Part shown: positions 24,100 through 34,081 of the stretch, one piece after another | Position numbering within the stretch: the stretch's first letter is position 1 | Layout: each line of letters starts with the position of its first letter | From: a virus | Virus record (IMG/VR): IMGVR_UViG_3300025816_000016 | Span: 1 to 53,112 of that record | Strand: one strand, 5' to 3' | DNA: 53,112 nucleotides | Made by a program: the position numbers and the translations under genes | Notes under the pieces: generated by a model | Told to the model about the DNA's origin: nothing | The model's database searches: none | Seen by the model: only the letters and a program-made list of their open reading frames with translations

Positions 24100-26091
24100 T
24101 TATAGAGAATTTACGTAATCTTGATATTGTTGGAACGTGCCGCCTGGATTTTGTACGAGCCACTGCGGATATGTCATTGGTGGTGGCGTTCCACCTCCAC
24201 CACCACCGCCGGTTCTACCCGCTCTCTTATCCTTTAATCTTTGGTGTTCTGTACCAATAAGATCCTCTATCATCTGCAGTTGGTTGATGGTGTAGTTTTC
24301 ATCCTCCTGTCCAGACCATCCATCACCCCATGCATCTTCAATTTTAGTTGTACTTTCTCCCACTCGAATTAGAACATCGCTACCTTCCACCGTTACTTGA
24401 ATACCTTTACTACCTCCGACATCATCGAACATCTGCGAAGGGAGAGCGGCGTTAATAACATTTTCGTACACTTCTTTCACCTGCACTGCCGGATCAATTC
24501 CTCCCCTTCCTAATGTTCCTCCCAACTCTTTCTGAATATACTGAAGTGGAGTCTTACCTCCGAGACTTTCTGATGTACTACTTATATCAACTACGCCGTA
24601 CTCATCGAGCTGTCCCTGTCCTGAAGCTTCTCCAGTACCGTACTCTTCTGGGAAGTTGTTAAGGATAGTTGGGTCTTCACGTAGTAAAGTCTCCCACTTC
24701 ATTGCACCAGTTGGTGTTGCCGCAGCCCATAGCTCTCTCATAGCGTCTACAGTACTAAGCCCTTCTACATTTACTGGTAAAGGCTCACCATCTTCTCGCG
24801 TAAGCTCGAATGATATTATATTTCCATCAGCATCAACAACCCTCTTAACCTGCTGGTAAGGCTTCTCTCCTTCCTTAAGCCCCTTATTAAACTCATTAAC
24901 CAAGTTCTGAGCACCTGAGTTAGCCGTAGTACCTTCCGCTGTAATAAAGTCTCTAAGAGAGTTAAAGTATCCCCTACCTTCATCGAGGTTAATTTCTTGT
25001 GCCGCTTCAATAGATGATTGCTTCTGCTCAGCGAATCCTTTAACCGTCTTTATTTTTTGGTCTATCTGAGACTCTAAAGATAACCTTGCCGCCTCTTCAA
25101 CTCGAGCTATCTGCTCGGGGCTATAGTCAGGTATTAAATCGCCCGACCCACTTGGGTCAGGGATTAATCTTACTCTATCAGGATCTTCAGCTAACTCTTT
25201 GTCTGTCCAATCTTGCTTATATGCTTCAGCCGTAAACCCAAGTTTATCTTGAGCTATGCTGGCAATCTTAGCCCTCGTAGAGGTAAGAGTTTTTACCAGC
25301 CCCGTCATCATTTCTTCGCTCTCATCTAAATCTCTCCAATCTTCTATAGTACGTACAGCTTGGTTATTCAATAAAGTAGAGTTGATAACTTCACCTAAAG
25401 CTTCTACTTCTACCTGAGCCATTTCAGTTGTACTGGTGTAGTCGCTTCTATTTGTAGCCCTTACACCTATAGTTCCTAAACTGGTTTGGTTAGCTGGGTT
25501 GTTAGGATCGTAAGGCTTTCCTGTCGCAGGGTCATTACCTGTCCTTACATACGCAAGCTCTCCCGTAGCAGCATTGCCAGAAAGCTTCCAATTTTTTAAA
25601 ACACCGAGCCCTGCTACACTTCCGTTAACCGCTTGCTCATATGTATTGGATTCATTCTCCTCCGCTCTCCTGTTATTCTCATTAAAATCTGCCTCAAAAC
25701 TACTCAAGTTCTTTTTAAGAAAAGTAAAGCTATCGCTTACTCTCTGCTGATACCTTTGGTTTTCCCCTGGAGTAACAAGCCCTCTACGTACCAGATCCAT
25801 CTGCACAGACAGGGCGTTCTTAGCCCACTCACTGCCCTCTAATACAGACTCGTTCAGAGTTTTATTATTGTACTGATCGAACTCTCCCGCGCGGTTCATC
25901 TCCTCAGTATTCGCCTTCTCTATCTCCGCCTTCTGAGTTTCCCTGTCGTCACGTACAGTGTTAATCGTGTCCGTTAAGTTCTTACTTATCGTCCCCCAAT
26001 CGACCTGCGTTTTCGCCAGGTCTCTCTCTTCTCTATATACGTACTTGTCGGTATCTAATACCTTACTCGATATACTAAAATCTTTTGCCAT
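24100..26091 (-). CDS. 663-aa putative internal virion (ejection) protein
   Basis: A long, mostly helical, charged protein without membrane segments, ending in a seven-Gly linker, Pro run and a short YPQWLVQNPGGTFQQYQDYV tail. By order (260-aa protein, this one, giant protein) it occupies the place of T7 gp15 between gp14 and gp16 homologues. It probably lines the DNA-ejection channel. Start ATG at 26091 shares a base with the upstream stop. Confidence 0.6.
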   Translation of the reverse strand: MAKDFSISSKVLDTDKYVYREERDLAKTQVDWGTISKNLTDTINTVRDDRETQKAEIEKANTEEMNRAGEFDQYNNKTLNESVLEGSEWAKNALSVQMDLVRRGLVTPGENQRYQQRVSDSFTFLKKNLSSFEADFNENNRRAEENESNTYEQAVNGSVAGLGVLKNWKLSGNAATGELAYVRTGNDPATGKPYDPNNPANQTSLGTIGVRATNRSDYTSTTEMAQVEVEALGEVINSTLLNNQAVRTIEDWRDLDESEEMMTGLVKTLTSTRAKIASIAQDKLGFTAEAYKQDWTDKELAEDPDRVRLIPDPSGSGDLIPDYSPEQIARVEEAARLSLESQIDQKIKTVKGFAEQKQSSIEAAQEINLDEGRGYFNSLRDFITAEGTTANSGAQNLVNEFNKGLKEGEKPYQQVKRVVDADGNIISFELTREDGEPLPVNVEGLSTVDAMRELWAAATPTGAMKWETLLREDPTILNNFPEEYGTGEASGQGQLDEYGVVDISSTSESLGGKTPLQYIQKELGGTLGRGGIDPAVQVKEVYENVINAALPSQMFDDVGGSKGIQVTVEGSDVLIRVGESTTKIEDAWGDGWSGQEDENYTINQLQMIEDLIGTEHQRLKDKRAGRTGGGGGGGTPPPMTYPQWLVQNPGGTFQQYQDYVNSL

Positions 26092-26873
26092 TATTGATTG
26101 AATATACTATAATCAAAGTACCCTGTCTGCGAGGTGTCATAAGGAGCTAAGAATTCCGTTCTTCTACCTTGTCTGTAATTTTTCCCTGAAATATCCTGCG
26201 AAGAAACTAACTCAAGCAACTCTAATCTTTGAGCTTCCGTCATGTTTTTTGGGTCATATCCCATTTGAGAAACAAAGTTATCGTCTCCTATCATAGCCAT
26301 CGCCCTCTTATCGTTCATGCTCCTGCCATATAGTGGGGCCATATCGCCTACCCCTTGAGCTACTTGACCTATACCTTGGAAGCCAGCCTCTATACCCCTG
26401 CGCCTTGCTTCTGCTGCCTCACGAGCTTTCTGGTCCTGCATCTTAGCCTCACCCACATCCATAGCAATAAGCTGCTGCTTCTGCTGCTCTTTTGCGTCAG
26501 CCTTCATCTTCTCTAAACCAAACATTTCGTCACCCATAGTTTGACGAGTCTGTGATGATTCAGCTGTCTGTTGTGCTCCCACTCTACCTACACCAGCAGC
26601 TAATGCCCTTGAGTCACCCTCTTGTAAAGCCTCTATAGCCTGCCTGTCTGCCGCTAAGTTCGCTTCAAACTCTGCTTCGAAAGCTTCTAAAGGTAGGCTT
26701 AACTCTCCGTATTCATTCTGTTCCGCTCTCTTCCGAGCGTTCATCATCATACGCTTCGCCTCGTTGTCAGCATTTTGCTGAGCTGTGCGGGCTTTAGATG
26801 CAGAGGTAAAGCCTTGAATAGAGGTGGCTATACCAGATCCGATTCCTATTACTGCCGATGTTGTTACTGCCAT
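26091..26873 (-). CDS. 260-aa internal virion protein, T7 gp14-like
   Basis: It starts with a hydrophobic Ala/Gly/Ser segment (residues 4-28), then a long coiled, Ala/Gln/Glu-rich helix (AQQNADNEAKRMMMNARKRAEQNE) and more glutamine-rich helix. This is the layout of podovirus gp14-type ejection proteins, which insert into the outer membrane. It is first of three putative ejection genes, and its C-terminus is aromatic (GYFDYSIFNQ). Confidence 0.65.
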   Translation of the reverse strand: MAVTTSAVIGIGSGIATSIQGFTSASKARTAQQNADNEAKRMMMNARKRAEQNEYGELSLPLEAFEAEFEANLAADRQAIEALQEGDSRALAAGVGRVGAQQTAESSQTRQTMGDEMFGLEKMKADAKEQQKQQLIAMDVGEAKMQDQKAREAAEARRRGIEAGFQGIGQVAQGVGDMAPLYGRSMNDKRAMAMIGDDNFVSQMGYDPKNMTEAQRLELLELVSSQDISGKNYRQGRRTEFLAPYDTSQTGYFDYSIFNQ

Positions 26874-26874
26874 A

Positions 26875-27285
26875 TCAAATATGTTTAATCATTTCCGTAG
26901 AGTAAGAGGAAGCTTCAGTAAATCCCATCTTTACGTATGTGTTTATTAGTGGTTTATTCTTTATTAACGCGTATATAAATTTATTACCTAAATCTTTAGC
27001 CAACCTTTCCACTGTTTGGACCAGAAGTTCGAGAGCTCTCTTCCTTCCTTCCCTATTTTTGTAGTGGATGTTAGATATTATCCAGTCACACCATACAGCT
27101 TTAGAGTTAGTTCTATACATAAAGCCAGCACAAACAGGAACTCCGTCATCATAGACGATAAAACCTCCCACCCCGTCATCAGGTAAAAAGTCTTTAGCAG
27201 GTGGTGTCCACCTCCAATCTTTCCACCATTGGCATAAGATGTTTTCATAATCCCCTTCTTGTAATGGCTCTATACTTAATTGCAT
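26875..27285 (-). CDS. GNAT family acetyltransferase
   Basis: 136 aa with an alpha/beta GNAT layout: N-terminal EPLQEGDYENILCQWWKDW, central beta strands (GGFIVYDDGVPVCAGFMYR), an acetyl-CoA-binding region around RKRALELLVQTVERLAKD and a terminal NTYVKMGFTE. The family transfers acetyl groups to amines on proteins or small molecules. It is embedded in the virion gene cluster and has its own promoter almost touching the start. The substrate is unknown. Confidence 0.82.
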   Translation of the reverse strand: MQLSIEPLQEGDYENILCQWWKDWRWTPPAKDFLPDDGVGGFIVYDDGVPVCAGFMYRTNSKAVWCDWIISNIHYKNREGRKRALELLVQTVERLAKDLGNKFIYALIKNKPLINTYVKMGFTEASSYSTEMIKHI

Positions 27286-27290
27286 TCATG

Positions 27291-27298
27291 CAAAGATA
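27291..27298 (-). promoter_or_regulatory. Promoter core TATCTTTG very close to the GNAT start
   Basis: The minus-strand TATCTTTG lies only five bases before the ATG of the acetyltransferase gene (27285). With the usual spacing from the -7 core to the start site, the transcript would have almost no leader. Confidence 0.6.
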
Positions 27299-27305
27299 GC
27301 ACAAA

Positions 27306-28154
27306 TTATGGATAACTCTTCATGACACTGCTTCCTACTGCAAATAATTCTACAGCTGCGGTGTTTACATTTTCCAATTTAAACTGCATAAAGTATCCTC
27401 GAGCTCCGTGTGACTCTGCTACTACGTCTTTAAAGTAAAAGATAAAGTCTCCCTGTGCAGGAGAAACTCCTGTCGTTCCCGTCCCTGGCTCAGGCACAGT
27501 AGGGTCTATACTTAAAGTATTGGCGTTAAACGTACCGCTTATAGCGTTAATTTCAGTTACCTGACCTACATATATAGGAGCCCCTGTAGCTACAGGAGGT
27601 GTTCCAGTTAAAGGGGTAGAGTATATATAGTCTCCTACACTAACAATAGACCCTACGTTAACTGTAAATGTAATAATCGTTACAGCAGGAGTTCCAAATA
27701 CTTGGCCTGCGCTACCGATACCATTCACACTTCTATCGCGATAGTCTCTTGTCCCTTCTGTTTCTCTTAGGAAGGTAAACCACTCTCCTTCTTTTTGCTC
27801 AAAATATGTCGCCAACATAGAGCCAGACCCTAAGTCCGTAATCAAACTTGTGCAAGCCCACCTATCATCGCTTTCGTATGACATAGTCTTAAAGAGCTTA
27901 ATAGTCTTAGGCTCAATGTTTAACACTCCCGTAATGGTAGAGTCATATTGAACTCCGTAGTAGTTGTTTCTGGTTTCGTTTACATTATGTCGATATAGAT
28001 TCGCTCCACTGACGCTCCCGTCATCATTGGTAGTGGGGCCAAAGCTATAGAAATATCCATTCATCCCGATCATATAATCAGGTAGGTAAGAGTAGAAAGA
28101 CGGCCATCCTTTGGAATCTTCCGAGTACGATAGTGTAGCTGCTTTATCTGCCAT
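27306..28154 (-). CDS. 282-aa tail-associated virion protein
   Basis: The sequence begins SEDSKGWPSFYSYLPDYMIGMNGYFYSF and continues with YRHNVNETRNNYYGVQYDST and FKTMSYESDD, segments I recognise from tail nozzle/stabilisation proteins of crAss-like and flavobacterial podoviruses. A beta-rich insert (about 150-240) carries the VGDYIYSTPLTG motif that recurs in other virion proteins here. It probably sits on the tail with the 1643-aa nozzle protein encoded upstream. Confidence 0.6.
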   Translation of the reverse strand: MADKAATLSYSEDSKGWPSFYSYLPDYMIGMNGYFYSFGPTTNDDGSVSGANLYRHNVNETRNNYYGVQYDSTITGVLNIEPKTIKLFKTMSYESDDRWACTSLITDLGSGSMLATYFEQKEGEWFTFLRETEGTRDYRDRSVNGIGSAGQVFGTPAVTIITFTVNVGSIVSVGDYIYSTPLTGTPPVATGAPIYVGQVTEINAISGTFNANTLSIDPTVPEPGTGTTGVSPAQGDFIFYFKDVVAESHGARGYFMQFKLENVNTAAVELFAVGSSVMKSYP

Positions 28155-28165
28155 AGTGTTTTATA

Positions 28166-29137
28166 TTAACAATTTGTTGTACATGGCCCAGTGGTAATAT
28201 TGGTGATAGTTCCATTAGCATCAACGGTAACACATTTTGTTACACCGTCTCCATCCTCAACAGGGTACACCCCCGCAGGCATAGCGTTCACCCCTGCATA
28301 ATCTGTAAAAACAAAATCATTAATCCCCAACATAGTATTCGTTCCATTACCACATCCACTTGCAACCGAACATGTGTAAAGTGTTTTTCCTAAAGGATCA
28401 GTGCAGCTTCCTCCAGATGTAAAGTCACACGGAAAAGGATTAAGAGATTTAGGACAAAATACTGTTACCTGCCATGAAGTCGAAGAAGTGGGAGCGTAAA
28501 CCAAGCACTCTACGATATTGACCGATGGGTCTGTTTTAGGGACTACGGCATATGCGCAGCCTAAGGATGAATCATAACCTGTGGTTGTTAAAGAAACATC
28601 ACTGGCGGGAACTTGAGGAATAGCTTCAGGGCCACTCACCACAAAAGCTCCAGCGCTCACGTTATACACATAACTGTCGCCAGAAGGGTAAGGCCCTCCT
28701 GGAGCTCCGTTTACCAAAGGCGGGCTGGCTAAGGCTCCAGAAGATATTCGCCCCATATACCCTTCTTTATAACCATGAACCAACGATGAAAACTCCGAAG
28801 AGGACACGCCGTCATAAGTTAAAGTTAACATATCAGGCACGTTGAATGGGTTCCATCTTACGACGACAGCCCCCACCGTGCTCCCTGCATCAAAGTTTAT
28901 GCGGTAAACCCCTTGTCCACCAGCGCCAAATAAAGGAGTGTCACACGGTAAAATACCCGTACCACACGAAGGGCAAGCTTGACAGGGTCCTAAGACGCCG
29001 CTAAGCTTCTGGCGATACACACCGCCTACCTGATACCACCCATTAGCTGATGGTGTAGACAAAGCACTATCGTTCCATATATCTGTTGCGTCACAGAATA
29101 CTGTACTGTCGTAATAAAAAGTTGAAGGAGTTGGCAT
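28166..29137 (-). CDS. 323-aa Cys-rich virion protein
   Basis: Beta-rich, Gly/Ser/Thr/Pro-rich secreted-style sequence with many Cys residues (CQACPSCGTGILPC at about 54-67) and a C-terminal TNITTGPCTTNC. Its Cys-ended C-terminal module resembles the end of the 1643-aa protein encoded upstream (C-terminal TNSGTC). Such Cys content suggests disulfide-stabilised or metal-bound surface domains on the tail. There is no recognised enzymatic motif. Confidence 0.6.
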   Translation of the reverse strand: MPTPSTFYYDSTVFCDATDIWNDSALSTPSANGWYQVGGVYRQKLSGVLGPCQACPSCGTGILPCDTPLFGAGGQGVYRINFDAGSTVGAVVVRWNPFNVPDMLTLTYDGVSSSEFSSLVHGYKEGYMGRISSGALASPPLVNGAPGGPYPSGDSYVYNVSAGAFVVSGPEAIPQVPASDVSLTTTGYDSSLGCAYAVVPKTDPSVNIVECLVYAPTSSTSWQVTVFCPKSLNPFPCDFTSGGSCTDPLGKTLYTCSVASGCGNGTNTMLGINDFVFTDYAGVNAMPAGVYPVEDGDGVTKCVTVDANGTITNITTGPCTTNC

Positions 29138-29148
29138 AATTTAATTTT

Positions 29149-32100
29149 TTAACATGTTCCTGAATTTGTAACTACACCTCCTGGCCCTACCTGGATCCAG
29201 TTCTTAGGGCTGGCTGCGGAAGGTTGAGAGGGATCTACTATATAAAACCCTGGAGTTCCAAGACCCACTGAAGGCTGACAAGAAACGTTACCTGCTGCAT
29301 ACACAATATCTCCTATAACAGGTATCGGTCCCGCTCCCGTAAATGATATCTGGTTGCTTCCAAAACTATTTGTATCTACCGCACACGCTTGTATTTGCGT
29401 CTGTTGTCCAGGGCTAAACCAACATCTATTGCAAGCTGTCGTGCAATTACAACACGCGTCATCAGCGCTTACAGCGCTATAACACAACTGGTCTTCTGTA
29501 GCGTTTCTGAAATCCCAAACAAGGTACAGATAATCGTTAGCTCCAGACATAGCAAAAGCTGTCTCTGTAGCTTGGAAGATAGCAGTTGAAGGGTTTGTTA
29601 TAGGAACTATCTCACTTGCCGCAGCCAGTAAAGCCGTCATATCTGCTACGGTATTGGCATACAAAGTGTTGCTTGACAGTATTCTAAACTTATGCAGAGT
29701 AGGGTTAAAGTCAAAGGTGTCAGGTGAAATCTTGTTTGTTCTAAGGGTAATATTAGACCCATCGTATGGGAATATCCCTTGTGACATAGGCCCCGTTTGC
29801 TGTTGATATAAAGAAGTAGCAATGCCTCCTTGCATAATTACAGGCACCTGTGAGACAGGGCTTGTTGTAACCCCGTCAGTCCACTCATACTCAACATGAA
29901 TACCTTGGTTTACATAATTGTTACCGTTTACTACAACTTGAATTAACGTCACCTCATCTTGAGGAGGGCATCCAGGAGTTAAGCTATAAGAAGCGGGCAC
30001 ATTTCCTGGCAAACCAGCGCTATAAGGCACTATACTAAACGTTGCTGTTGTTGGGTTAGAAGACGTTTTATTAAAAGACAAAGTTCCGTTAGTGCTTACC
30101 ACCCCTGTGCTGGTAGTAACCCCGTTCCAAGTGACGCTTATAATAATAGACCCCTGAGTTATACTGTATGGGATATCTATTTGACCAATTAAAGAACCAA
30201 AGTTAATGGTATAGTTTAACGTTTGGTTGGTAGCATTTTGACTTGCCTCTTGCCCGCACGGAAACTCTACCAATGGCATAGGTATCTGAAGACTGTTCAT
30301 CCCCAGTACATACTCATTCATATAAGGGTCGTACCCTCCCAACTTTTGAGTGGTAATTTGAGCGGTAAATTGATTCCTAAAATAAGACCGCATCCCCATT
30401 TGAGAAATTACCTGCAGTTGATCAGATCCTCTACTGGCTCCCGTTAAAGACAGAACTGCACTTCTCTTAGCGTCAGTGAAGTACATACTGTGTCCCCACT
30501 GAACAAAACTTTCTGGGTTGAAACTTATACCATACTCTTCTATGCGAGCTATCTGCGTTCCTAAAACTTCAGGCACAGAAGCTATAGCCCCTCCTCCTGT
30601 AGAGTCTGTAATAACATTCTTGCTTGATAGGACATATGAAATCCTGTCTTCTTGCAGTACCAGTATATCTGTCTCACGAGAATGTAAAACCTGTATGGGA
30701 CCGAAATTGGTTTCTAAGTCTTTATAGTTTACCAGCCCTAAATTAAACTCGTTTAAATTATTAAAGTTTGATCCATTGCTAAAGACCCCGCTGTATGTCA
30801 TCCCCGCGAACCTATCCGCCTCGCTAAAGGTTTGGTTAGACTCCGCCATAACCCTATCTCCCAACCTAAAAAATCTACCCTCTATACGGTCTTCTATTCT
30901 AAAACTCTCTACCCCATTACCAAACGTGTAGCAATTTATAAAATCTAAGGTTGTTTCTAAAGGCTGGTTAAAAGTTTGGTTTTGCCCACCAGGCTCTAAT
31001 GTATAAAACTGTGTCTGTGGACTCCAAATTTGTGCAGCTTCGTGATAAAAATTATCGTCCCCTGGTGTAATACTTTTTTTCACTCGCATCATTTGCGAAG
31101 CGTCGTAGAATAAATTCGGGTCTACGGCGGCAGGTTCTGTTTCAAAACAAAAGGTTCCAGAAGAGTAGTTTATACTTACTTCTAACTGGGTTTGAGAATC
31201 TGTTTGAAAATCAAATGCTCCTTCACCGTTGCCAAAAAGTTCCGTGCATGTAGGGATCATGGACTTGCTTTTTATAAAGTAGTCGGTTCCCGATTGAGTG
31301 ACGTAAATTTTAGAAGTAAAACAGGTGCCTCCCACAGTATCTGGACCTGCCCCAAAGGTGTAAAGAACTGGGTCAAATTCAATCTCTTGATCTCCTAAAA
31401 CAGGAGGTATAATGTTTGTAGAGTTTGGTTGAACCAAGGTCTCAAAACCTAAACCTATAAGGCACGCGTGAATATTAGCATAGTTTTGATCTACCAACAT
31501 GTCTCCGCTATCCCAAATAATTTGTTGTGTGGGACAGGCGCTATCATTTGTAAGCCTTTGATTTGTAGAGGCCACCCGCACCGTGCTACCCGCAGGGATA
31601 GACCCTACAATAGCAGGGGAAGAAGCAGGAGGGATAAGAGCGATCTGAGAACAATCACCTATTTCAGAGTTATTTGAGGTTACGTCAGAGTTTATGTTCG
31701 GCGTAGTGTTGTCGCCTATAGCGTTCCATCCACTTGACTTCAACCTCATATATATACCTGCAGGGTTGGTGTCATTAATTTGGCCCGAATATAAACCCTC
31801 TTTATCCAACACCTCTGCCGTAGCATGCTGTAGAACAGGGCCATTGGCATCGCGCTTTACAGTAAGAACATCTCCTACAGACACTATGTTTTGGCTATCT
31901 CCCTCGAGTCTAAACCAAAAGCTTTCTAAATCAGGTTTAAAAGGAGTAGGGCCTTCATCAGTAGCGGCTCCAGTTTGTTGGAAAACTAAACTACTCCATA
32001 TAGTTTCATAATTACCCTGGCTTGGCTTTACCACAAACTTATAGTACTTCGCCCAATAAGGAGCAACATTTTGTAGGTTTACCTTTATTTTGTTTTTTAA

Positions 32101-34080
32101 TACCGATGTGCTGGCAGGGAAAAATACATTGTTGTTTGGACTGGTAAGAACGGTAGAAGATCTGGCATACTCATCCATATATACCACCCCCACCTCGTAG
32201 TCTCTGTAGCTGTGTAAACTTCCGCGCTCTGCAGTCGTTTGAACAACACCACCTGTTGCTGCTAAATTAAAAGCAAAGTATTCATACTGAATAGTTTCAG
32301 GGGTAGAGTTAAAATAGTATGTGGCCGCAGGAGCTGTAAGAGTAAAGGAAGATACTCCTACGTTTAAAGTAAAGCTCTGTTGTGTACACACAGGGGCTGT
32401 AGGGGGGAACGGAGACATACCCGCTACAGTACATGCACTGGTAACAGCGGTGTCGACGAGTAATAGATAGTTGCTTGTAGTAGCGTTCTGCCATGCGTAT
32501 GGCAAAGCTGCATTAAACAAGTCTGTTAAAGTACCCCCATTTCCTGCAGGGTTTTCCGTTGGAGGATAGGATGGTGGTGTAGGAGTAGTATAAGGGATAA
32601 GCTGCTGGAAGCTATTATCCGCCCCCACAGCCGAAGCAAACTCTTGCGAGGTAAGCATCTCATTCACCGTACTATATTGTACCGGAGCAATGAAGTTTAA
32701 TGTTATAGTAAAATCAGGAACCACCACAGAGGCTGGTTGAGCATCGGCTCCGCTTCGCGTACTCTGAACGTTTTGCATAGCCAAGAAGAAACGAAAATAC
32801 GTTCCTGGTAGAATAGGCGTAGTAATAGAAGAGAGATCAAACCCTGCTGTAGCGTCTGCAACTACTGTCGATGGAGCTGCTGGGTCTATACTGTAGGTCC
32901 CATTAGATCCTGTGGTAGAAGGTAATGGGGTTACGTCTATACTCTCCGTGCTGGGAGATAGCTGGTACTGCATCTGTATAGAGTCCCCACCCTCTCTGTT
33001 GACCACATCATATTGGTCGATATAGTTTCCATACATCAATCTATTGCCCTGAATCGTTTGAGCTTTAGCTCTTCGTGGGACATTATCGTACAACCTAAGA
33101 AGCTCATCCGATCCTAATAGTGTAAGGATTTTACTGTTGCTAAACTCTTCCTGCTCAAAAGAGTCATTAGGTAAACCCAGCTCAGCTTTATTATAGTTCT
33201 TAATAATAAAAATATTGTTACTGGTGGTGTCTTTATATAAGAGCTGTATCTCTTTTACCCTTTCAGATCCTGTAGAAAACCAAACGTTAGCAGCATTAAA
33301 CCTATTTATCATGCCGACGTTTTTAAACGTCTCTTGGCTAAAAGCAAAGTCTTTAGGCTCAAAGGCTGGGTTCGTAAACAAAGAGGTAGCGCTGTACCCT
33401 CCATCTAAATATCTATAGCGGTAAGCAAAACGTAAGAACCGCATCTCCATGTAGTCTCCCTGACCGGTATTCACAAGTTCTACGTGTGGAGCTCTAAGAG
33501 GTTGAGTACCCGTAGTAGGGTTTACATCCTCAAACCCAGGGGGCTTAACAATAACACTGATGTCTTCCTCTTCAATACCGTCAGTTAGACCTGTTGGTAC
33601 AGGGTAGTTTCTGGTTACGTTAATATATCTCGGAGGGTTAAGGTCATCGGTAAAGAATAAGAGATTCTCAATTTTATTTACCGCGTTGATAAGGTATGTC
33701 GGGTTGAAGTTAAGGACCTCTGTACTGACAACATGATACAATAATGTATTGGTGTTAGTGTTATATGATAGTATCATATCTACCTCCACTTGCCCTGTTG
33801 CAGGGTCACCTGGATCGTAAACAAACCAATAGATAGTTTCCGCCATACCATCTTCAAAAGCGCCTATACACCGCGCGTTAGCCGACAGAGGATTTCCGTT
33901 GTACTCAATGTTTGGGGTAAGGTTGGTGTTACCCTTAGAGTTTTCTACCGCCCCGATCTCTGTCGTTTCAGTAGAACCCAAGCGTACATTTAATGCATCT
34001 ACATATTCGCCTACAGGAACTAAGCGTTCGTCGACGCTTTTGTTCATCTTACCAGCAATAAAGTTAGTTTGTATCAGCAT
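29149..34080 (-). CDS. 1643-aa tail nozzle/stabilisation protein
   Basis: The N-terminus FIAGKMNKSVDERLVPVGEY and DALNVRLGSTET resembles tail tubular/stabilisation proteins of podoviruses and crAss-like phages. A long beta-rich body follows, with a RETDILVLQEDRISYVL region near 1150 typical of nozzle proteins. The C-terminal module contains CCNCTTACNRCWF near 1545 and ends in Cys, like the next gene. It would form the distal tail and carry receptor-facing modules. It is preceded by two adaptor candidates. Confidence 0.72.
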   Translation of the reverse strand: MLIQTNFIAGKMNKSVDERLVPVGEYVDALNVRLGSTETTEIGAVENSKGNTNLTPNIEYNGNPLSANARCIGAFEDGMAETIYWFVYDPGDPATGQVEVDMILSYNTNTNTLLYHVVSTEVLNFNPTYLINAVNKIENLLFFTDDLNPPRYINVTRNYPVPTGLTDGIEEEDISVIVKPPGFEDVNPTTGTQPLRAPHVELVNTGQGDYMEMRFLRFAYRYRYLDGGYSATSLFTNPAFEPKDFAFSQETFKNVGMINRFNAANVWFSTGSERVKEIQLLYKDTTSNNIFIIKNYNKAELGLPNDSFEQEEFSNSKILTLLGSDELLRLYDNVPRRAKAQTIQGNRLMYGNYIDQYDVVNREGGDSIQMQYQLSPSTESIDVTPLPSTTGSNGTYSIDPAAPSTVVADATAGFDLSSITTPILPGTYFRFFLAMQNVQSTRSGADAQPASVVVPDFTITLNFIAPVQYSTVNEMLTSQEFASAVGADNSFQQLIPYTTPTPPSYPPTENPAGNGGTLTDLFNAALPYAWQNATTSNYLLLVDTAVTSACTVAGMSPFPPTAPVCTQQSFTLNVGVSSFTLTAPAATYYFNSTPETIQYEYFAFNLAATGGVVQTTAERGSLHSYRDYEVGVVYMDEYARSSTVLTSPNNNVFFPASTSVLKNKIKVNLQNVAPYWAKYYKFVVKPSQGNYETIWSSLVFQQTGAATDEGPTPFKPDLESFWFRLEGDSQNIVSVGDVLTVKRDANGPVLQHATAEVLDKEGLYSGQINDTNPAGIYMRLKSSGWNAIGDNTTPNINSDVTSNNSEIGDCSQIALIPPASSPAIVGSIPAGSTVRVASTNQRLTNDSACPTQQIIWDSGDMLVDQNYANIHACLIGLGFETLVQPNSTNIIPPVLGDQEIEFDPVLYTFGAGPDTVGGTCFTSKIYVTQSGTDYFIKSKSMIPTCTELFGNGEGAFDFQTDSQTQLEVSINYSSGTFCFETEPAAVDPNLFYDASQMMRVKKSITPGDDNFYHEAAQIWSPQTQFYTLEPGGQNQTFNQPLETTLDFINCYTFGNGVESFRIEDRIEGRFFRLGDRVMAESNQTFSEADRFAGMTYSGVFSNGSNFNNLNEFNLGLVNYKDLETNFGPIQVLHSRETDILVLQEDRISYVLSSKNVITDSTGGGAIASVPEVLGTQIARIEEYGISFNPESFVQWGHSMYFTDAKRSAVLSLTGASRGSDQLQVISQMGMRSYFRNQFTAQITTQKLGGYDPYMNEYVLGMNSLQIPMPLVEFPCGQEASQNATNQTLNYTINFGSLIGQIDIPYSITQGSIIISVTWNGVTTSTGVVSTNGTLSFNKTSSNPTTATFSIVPYSAGLPGNVPASYSLTPGCPPQDEVTLIQVVVNGNNYVNQGIHVEYEWTDGVTTSPVSQVPVIMQGGIATSLYQQQTGPMSQGIFPYDGSNITLRTNKISPDTFDFNPTLHKFRILSSNTLYANTVADMTALLAAASEIVPITNPSTAIFQATETAFAMSGANDYLYLVWDFRNATEDQLCYSAVSADDACCNCTTACNRCWFSPGQQTQIQACAVDTNSFGSNQISFTGAGPIPVIGDIVYAAGNVSCQPSVGLGTPGFYIVDPSQPSAASPKNWIQVGPGGVVTNSGTC

Positions 34081-34081
34081 A

